Of a DNA stretch of 18,202 nt, positions 14,891-18,202 are shown piece after piece. The position numbers and the translations under genes were made by a program. The stretch's first letter is position 1. Every line of letters begins with the position of its first letter. Origin of the DNA: CBCXVS01 sp965178525 (GTDB taxonomy: Bacteria > Tectomicrobia > Entotheonellia > Entotheonellales > Entotheonellaceae); assembly GCA_965178525.1 (NCBI GenBank), contig CBCXVS010000149.1:1-18202 (forward strand). The letters run 5' to 3'. Below the pieces are notes generated by a model. That model was not told the origin of the DNA and did no database searches. It saw only the letters and a list, made by a program, of their open reading frames with translations.

Positions 14891-15981
14891 AAACTTTACA
14901 AGCGCAGTTTGACATCGCCTATCCCAACTTTGATCTCCAGGTGGACCTCACCATTCCCGCCCAAGGGGTCACGGCCGTCTTTGGGCCGTCGGGATGTGGG
15001 AAAACCACCTTGCTCCGCTGCCTGGCGGGTTTGGAGCGGGCGTCGGGCTACCTGCAGTTTGGAGATCGCATCTGGCAGGATGACCAAGAGTCGGTCTTTG
15101 TCTCACTGTCCCGACGGCCTATCGGGTACGTCTTTCAGGACGCGCAGCTGTTTCCCCATCTCGATGTACGGGCCAACCTCCTCTTCGGCTTCAAACGCAC
15201 CAAGCCACAGGCTCGGCGGTTGTCCTTGGAGCAGGTGGTACAGATCCTTGACTTGGGCTCGCTTCTCACTCGCCGGCCCGCCCAGCTCTCCGGCGGCGAG
15301 GCGCAGCGTGTGGCCATTGGGCGCGCGTTGTTGACGAGCCCCGAACTCTTGCTGATGGATGAACCCCTCAGTTCCTTGGATGTGCAGCGCAAGCGCGAAA
15401 TCCTTGCCTTTATCCAACGGCTGGATGCCGAATTGGGGATACCGATCATCTACATCACGCATGCTCTCCAAGAAGTCCTGCAATTGGCCAAGACGCTGAT
15501 CCTGCTGCAAAACGGACGGGTGACGGCGATGGGTCCCGTGGATCAAGTGTTCGCCCGCCTGGACACACACGACTTGAACGAAGAGAGCCACATCGGCGCG
15601 ATCATCGATGCGGTGGTGGAGGCGCACGAGCCGGAATTCAGTTTGACGAAACTCGCTTTTCGTGAGCGTCATCTGTATGTTCCCTATCAAGAGAAGGCGG
15701 TGGGGGCGCATCTGCGAGTGCAGATTCTGTCGCGCGACGTGAGTATCGTCACGAGCCCACCGGCTTTGCAAAGCAGTGTGCTCAATATTTTTGAGGCCAT
15801 CGTGACGGCAATTGGCAAAGTCGATCCGGAACAACCCTTCGTGGATGTCGAACTCGATATCGGTTGTCCCCTGGTGGCGACCATCACTCGCAAGTCTTTG
15901 ATGACGCTTAATCTTCACCTTGGGCAAGCGGTTTATGCGCAAATCAAGACCGTCGCCTTGAGCCAGGACATCCTGGTATAA
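14887..15981 (+). CDS. modC: ModC: molybdate ABC transporter ATP-binding protein with TOBE domain
   Basis: The 364-residue ATPase has Walker A GPSGCGKTT (33-41), a Q-loop at Gln84, the signature LSGGEAQRVAIGRALL (134-149), Walker B LLLMDE (154-159), a D-loop SSLD and the switch His192 (IYITHAL). A C-terminal molybdate-binding TOBE/Mop-like domain spans about 295-361 (SSVLNIFEAIVTAIG, LGQAVYAQIKTVALS). It powers import through ModB and may sense molybdate through TOBE. Overlap with modB confirms the operon. No modE, mobilis-type regulator or molybdenum enzyme is adjacent. Confidence 0.95.
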   Translation: MKTLQAQFDIAYPNFDLQVDLTIPAQGVTAVFGPSGCGKTTLLRCLAGLERASGYLQFGDRIWQDDQESVFVSLSRRPIGYVFQDAQLFPHLDVRANLLFGFKRTKPQARRLSLEQVVQILDLGSLLTRRPAQLSGGEAQRVAIGRALLTSPELLLMDEPLSSLDVQRKREILAFIQRLDAELGIPIIYITHALQEVLQLAKTLILLQNGRVTAMGPVDQVFARLDTHDLNEESHIGAIIDAVVEAHEPEFSLTKLAFRERHLYVPYQEKAVGAHLRVQILSRDVSIVTSPPALQSSVLNIFEAIVTAIGKVDPEQPFVDVELDIGCPLVATITRKSLMTLNLHLGQAVYAQIKTVALSQDILV

Positions 15982-16008
15982 GGAACCCATACAGAATCAA
16001 TTCCCCCG

Positions 16009-16036
16009 GTAGGGGCACGGCACGCCGTGCCCTTAC
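16009..16036. repeat. Palindromic GGGCACGGC/GCCGTGCCC element after modC
   Basis: GGGCACGGC (16013-16021) and GCCGTGCCC (16024-16032) form a 9-bp perfect stem around AC. Flanking GTAG/TTAC extends it imperfectly. The motif resembles dispersed palindromes of the 'GTAGGGGCACGG' type known in many genomes. It lacks a T tract, so a terminator role is less likely than a REP-like repeat. Confidence 0.6.
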
Positions 16037-16055
16037 AACCCTGATGTCTTCCCGG

Positions 16056-16322
16056 CTAGGGATGTAATTTCATTTTCGATCCGAAGCGCAACTCGTCTGC
16101 CAGCTTCGCTCTCTGCGCATCCAGGCTCATGTCTTTTATGGCCTGTTCGTCGCAGCTCGCCCGGATAGACGCCACCGCCTGAAACAACGGATTGGCCCAT
16201 TTGCTCACGTGGACAGACACCGGTCCCACAGCCGAGTAAGAAACGTCTGCCAAATCAACACTAATCTCGCTGATTATCCGGATAATCAACAACAGCATTG
16301 CGGATTTTCCACAGCGGCTCAC
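16056..16322 (-). CDS. Small hypothetical protein downstream of the MFS gene
   Basis: An 88-codon frame begins with GTG at 16322, 2 bp after the MFS stop; an ATG nine codons in is an alternative. A short hydrophobic start (MLLLIIRIISEI) is followed by a soluble stretch, WANPLFQAVASIRASCDEQA then LDAQRAKLADELRFG, which looks protein-like. I do not recognise a family. No clear ribosome-binding site is seen, and it may be the tail of a degraded gene or chance. An 18-bp palindrome lies inside the hydrophobic segment. Confidence 0.3.
   Translation of the reverse strand: MSRCGKSAMLLLIIRIISEISVDLADVSYSAVGPVSVHVSKWANPLFQAVASIRASCDEQAIKDMSLDAQRAKLADELRFGSKMKLHP
16271..16288. repeat. Perfect 18-bp palindrome
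   Basis: TGATTATCC is followed directly by its reverse complement GGATAATCA. It lies about 40 bp beyond the MFS stop. Such an exact dyad could be a dimeric regulator site or chance. Confidence 0.6.
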
Positions 16323-16324
16323 AG

Positions 16325-17767
16325 CTAGCGGGTACCGACGGCGGGTTGCGACATGTACGCTTCGGAACGTCTAGGCGGCACCGCCATGAGCACCAGCAGA
16401 CTGGCCAAGCTCACGGCACAGGCGAAAAAGACGAAAGCGATGTGGTAGCTGCCCGTGATGTCAAACACGAAACCGGCGGTCACCGGCCCCAACGCCTGGC
16501 CACCGATCTGCACCGGCAAGGTGACCCCTTGGATCGTGCCCAAATTTTGGCGGCCGTAATAGTTGGCCCATGACAGCCTGAGGAGCAGATGGAAGCCGCC
16601 GACGCCACTCCCAAGGACGCCGGCGGCAATGATGCTGCGCGCTAAGGTCGTCGCAAAAGCGGTGCCAACGGCCCCAACGACGACGTATAATCCGGCGATG
16701 GCAAGCAAATATCGCACCGGTACACGCGTGGTCAGGGAAGACCACATCAGGCCGGCGGGCACTTGAGAAAACGCAAAAACACTGGCCGAGATGGCGGCCT
16801 GCGGGCCAGGTAAGCCCTGGTGAATGTAATGGGACACATGGTGCAAGCTCACACCGGCCTGCGCCATAAAACCGACGGCTGAAAAGGCGGACAACACCCA
16901 AAACGCCCGCGTGTGTAGGGCTTGACGCAGGGTAAAATGGCTTTCGAGTTGGGCCTCAACGTCCCGCTCGGCAGCGCGTTGTTGTCTCGGCTGCGTCACC
17001 GCGGCATTGTCATGCCGTGCAGGAGCGGGGTCCGGATCGAGCCCCATATCCTCGGGTCGGCGAACCATCAAAAGCAAGGCAGGCACGATCCCAACCGCAA
17101 GGGTAAACAGTCCTAGAAAGACCCAGGCGCGGCGCCAGCCCCACTCGGTGATCATGAGCTGGGCCACCAACGGCATCATGGCCAAGCCCGTGCCCTGCGC
17201 GACGCTCAACATCGCCAAGGCAAAAGCCCGGCGTCGAATGAACCAGTTGCTAATGGCCGTCGAGGTGGCCAGTTCCAGGGGGCTGGCAAAGACCATCCGG
17301 CCGGGGATATACAGACTGTAGAAAGCCCAGGACTGGCTGATGACAGACAGCCCTATGGCGCAGGCGCCAGCGACGGCCGAGGTCGCACTGATGATCAATC
17401 CGGAGCCATATTTATCAATGAGACGGCCAACAAACGGCGAGATGGCGACGCCGCACAATCCGCCCAGGCTGACGGCCCCGGAAAAAAGCCCGCGGGACCA
17501 GCCGAATTCCTCCGTCATGGGAACCACAAACACGGACAGGACAGCCACCGACATCAGGGGCCGCGAGGTATAGCTGGCACTGGACGCGACGGCAAAAACG
17601 ACCCAGCCATAGTAGAAAGGCAGCTTCTGGGCCAGTTTTGCACGCAGAGACGGTGACGTGGGATCCAATGTCGAAATCTCAACGCTCTCACAGGGTGGTA
17701 TTAGATGTTCGGAACGTACCTCATCAGTCAGCTTCAGGGAAAACACCGCGATTGTCAAGTCACGCAT
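16325..17767 (-). CDS. MFS transporter of the oxalate/formate or monocarboxylate (OFA/MCT-like) type
   Basis: From the ATG at 17767 the product has 480 residues and about twelve membrane segments. The first segment is preceded by LPFYYGWVVFAVASSASY, a start typical of OFA/MCT-like members. The motif FGWSRGLFSGAVSL and motif A (GRLIDKYG, about 114-121) lie between helices 2 and 3. A polar central loop (residues about 245-290, with APARHDNAAVTQPRQQRAAE) divides the halves, and the C-terminal half includes GTIQGVTLPVQIGGQALGP. The open frame runs further to 18016, but that extension has no family-like sequence and crosses a strong terminator at 17951-17983, so it is rejected. TTG at 17668 is another possible start. 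Neither start has a good ribosome-binding site. The substrate is likely a small organic acid. Confidence 0.85.
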   Translation of the reverse strand: MRDLTIAVFSLKLTDEVRSEHLIPPCESVEISTLDPTSPSLRAKLAQKLPFYYGWVVFAVASSASYTSRPLMSVAVLSVFVVPMTEEFGWSRGLFSGAVSLGGLCGVAISPFVGRLIDKYGSGLIISATSAVAGACAIGLSVISQSWAFYSLYIPGRMVFASPLELATSTAISNWFIRRRAFALAMLSVAQGTGLAMMPLVAQLMITEWGWRRAWVFLGLFTLAVGIVPALLLMVRRPEDMGLDPDPAPARHDNAAVTQPRQQRAAERDVEAQLESHFTLRQALHTRAFWVLSAFSAVGFMAQAGVSLHHVSHYIHQGLPGPQAAISASVFAFSQVPAGLMWSSLTTRVPVRYLLAIAGLYVVVGAVGTAFATTLARSIIAAGVLGSGVGGFHLLLRLSWANYYGRQNLGTIQGVTLPVQIGGQALGPVTAGFVFDITGSYHIAFVFFACAVSLASLLVLMAVPPRRSEAYMSQPAVGTR

Positions 17768-17950
17768 GGATACCAGAGGCGCTAGGTCCAGGATGCCGTC
17801 CCTGCACGATATGCCGCTCGATGCGATACGAGGCGCGTCGATAGGCTCAGAAGCGCCTTGAAGAAGCGAGTTCCACCTCGTGGCCGACGTTGCTGGGCAT
17901 TCCGGCGTCGAACGGGTTGCGTCTTCCGGGCAGCTGTGCTGGAAGCGAGG

Positions 17951-17983
17951 AAAAAAAACGGCGGTTCCACGTGGGAACCGCCG
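17951..17983 (-). terminator. Strong rho-independent terminator (minus strand)
   Basis: On the minus strand a 10-bp perfect stem (17983-17974 with 17968-17959, GC-rich) with a 5-nt loop is followed by eight T (17958-17951). It should end transcription coming from the right-hand partial gene and isolates the MFS gene, whose promoter must lie between here and 17767. Confidence 0.88.
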
Positions 17984-18113
17984 CCAGGGGGAGGAGGAGA
18001 AGTCTGTATGCGTCATCCACCGTCAAGGTGGTCAATCTATGTAAAGCCGTTGCCGGCGTATCATATATTTACTGCAGCATGACTGTGATGCCAGCCATCT
18101 GCATGTTACGTTG

Positions 18114-18202
18114 TTAAAGATACACCCAGACGCCGGTATAGACGGTGATGGTCATCACCCAGCCCATGTGATAGGTGTCACAGGTCCGGCGATACCGTGA
18201 CG
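18114..18202 (-). CDS. C-terminal end of a gene entering from the right (possible membrane protein)
   Basis: On the minus strand the last 29 or so codons read RTCDTYHMGWVMTITVYTGV then WVYL and TAA at 18116-18114. The hydrophobic, aromatic-rich end looks like a final transmembrane helix. The stop lies 130 bp before the minus-strand terminator, which fits a real gene end. Too little is present to name a family. Confidence 0.4.
   Translation of the reverse strand, partial: SRYRRTCDTYHMGWVMTITVYTGVWVYL

Overview
The window looks like a draft-assembly chromosome segment of a moderately GC-rich, free-living Gram-negative bacterium. An outer-membrane porin gene, a TonB-dependent receptor and a periplasmic binding protein all imply a double membrane. 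The mix of families (Uma2 and HsdR-N-like remnants, a PQQ sugar dehydrogenase tail, a PhyH head, SulP, OprB) recalls large-genome, poorly sampled lineages such as Tectomicrobia, NC10, Nitrospirota or deltaproteobacterial relatives. This placement is inference; no rRNA or marker gene is present to fix it. The assembly contains a run of 7 N (12176-12182).

Layout, left to right. Positions 1-3323 (+) carry two PaaI-type hotdog thioesterases and a SulP/SLC26 anion transporter with a STAS domain. A 149-bp imperfect inverted repeat lies between the thioesterases. Positions 3364-6138 (-) carry a small HsdR-N-like nuclease with an apparent internal in-frame deletion, then a YbaK-type aminoacyl-tRNA deacylase and an N-acyl-D-amino-acid deacylase. 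The last two form a two-gene operon behind a consensus sigma70 promoter. An unrecognised acidic protein (-) and trmL (+) follow, divergently.

Positions 7390-9802 are a gene graveyard. They hold the head of a Uma2 gene, the tail of a PQQ sugar dehydrogenase, a frameshifted and truncated BtuB-like TonB receptor, a truncated MetX-like alpha/beta hydrolase, and the head of a PhyH-like dioxygenase. Several abut at abrupt junctions.

Positions 9885-13039 hold the most interesting locus. A sigma70-like promoter is followed by a complete cobalamin riboswitch, a rho-independent terminator that can be switched by base pairing with the aptamer P1 strand, and then an OprB-like porin gene. The porin is split by a 1.5-kb IS4-family element with a perfect 11-bp target duplication. 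The IS transposase is itself a pseudogene. The right end of the IS is represented twice around the N gap, which looks like a scaffolding artefact.

Positions 13351-15981 (+) are a modABC molybdate import operon with a textbook promoter and overlapping modB/modC. Positions 16056-18202 (-) hold a small unknown ORF, an MFS transporter of the oxalate/formate or monocarboxylate type, a strong terminator, and the last codons of a gene entering from the right.

Taken together, two outer-membrane entry routes are inactivated in the same segment: the BtuB-like receptor and the B12-riboswitch-controlled porin. Molybdate uptake, the D-amino-acid/tRNA-editing operon and the MFS exporter/importer look intact. 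I found no CRISPR array, tRNA, rRNA or phage module.
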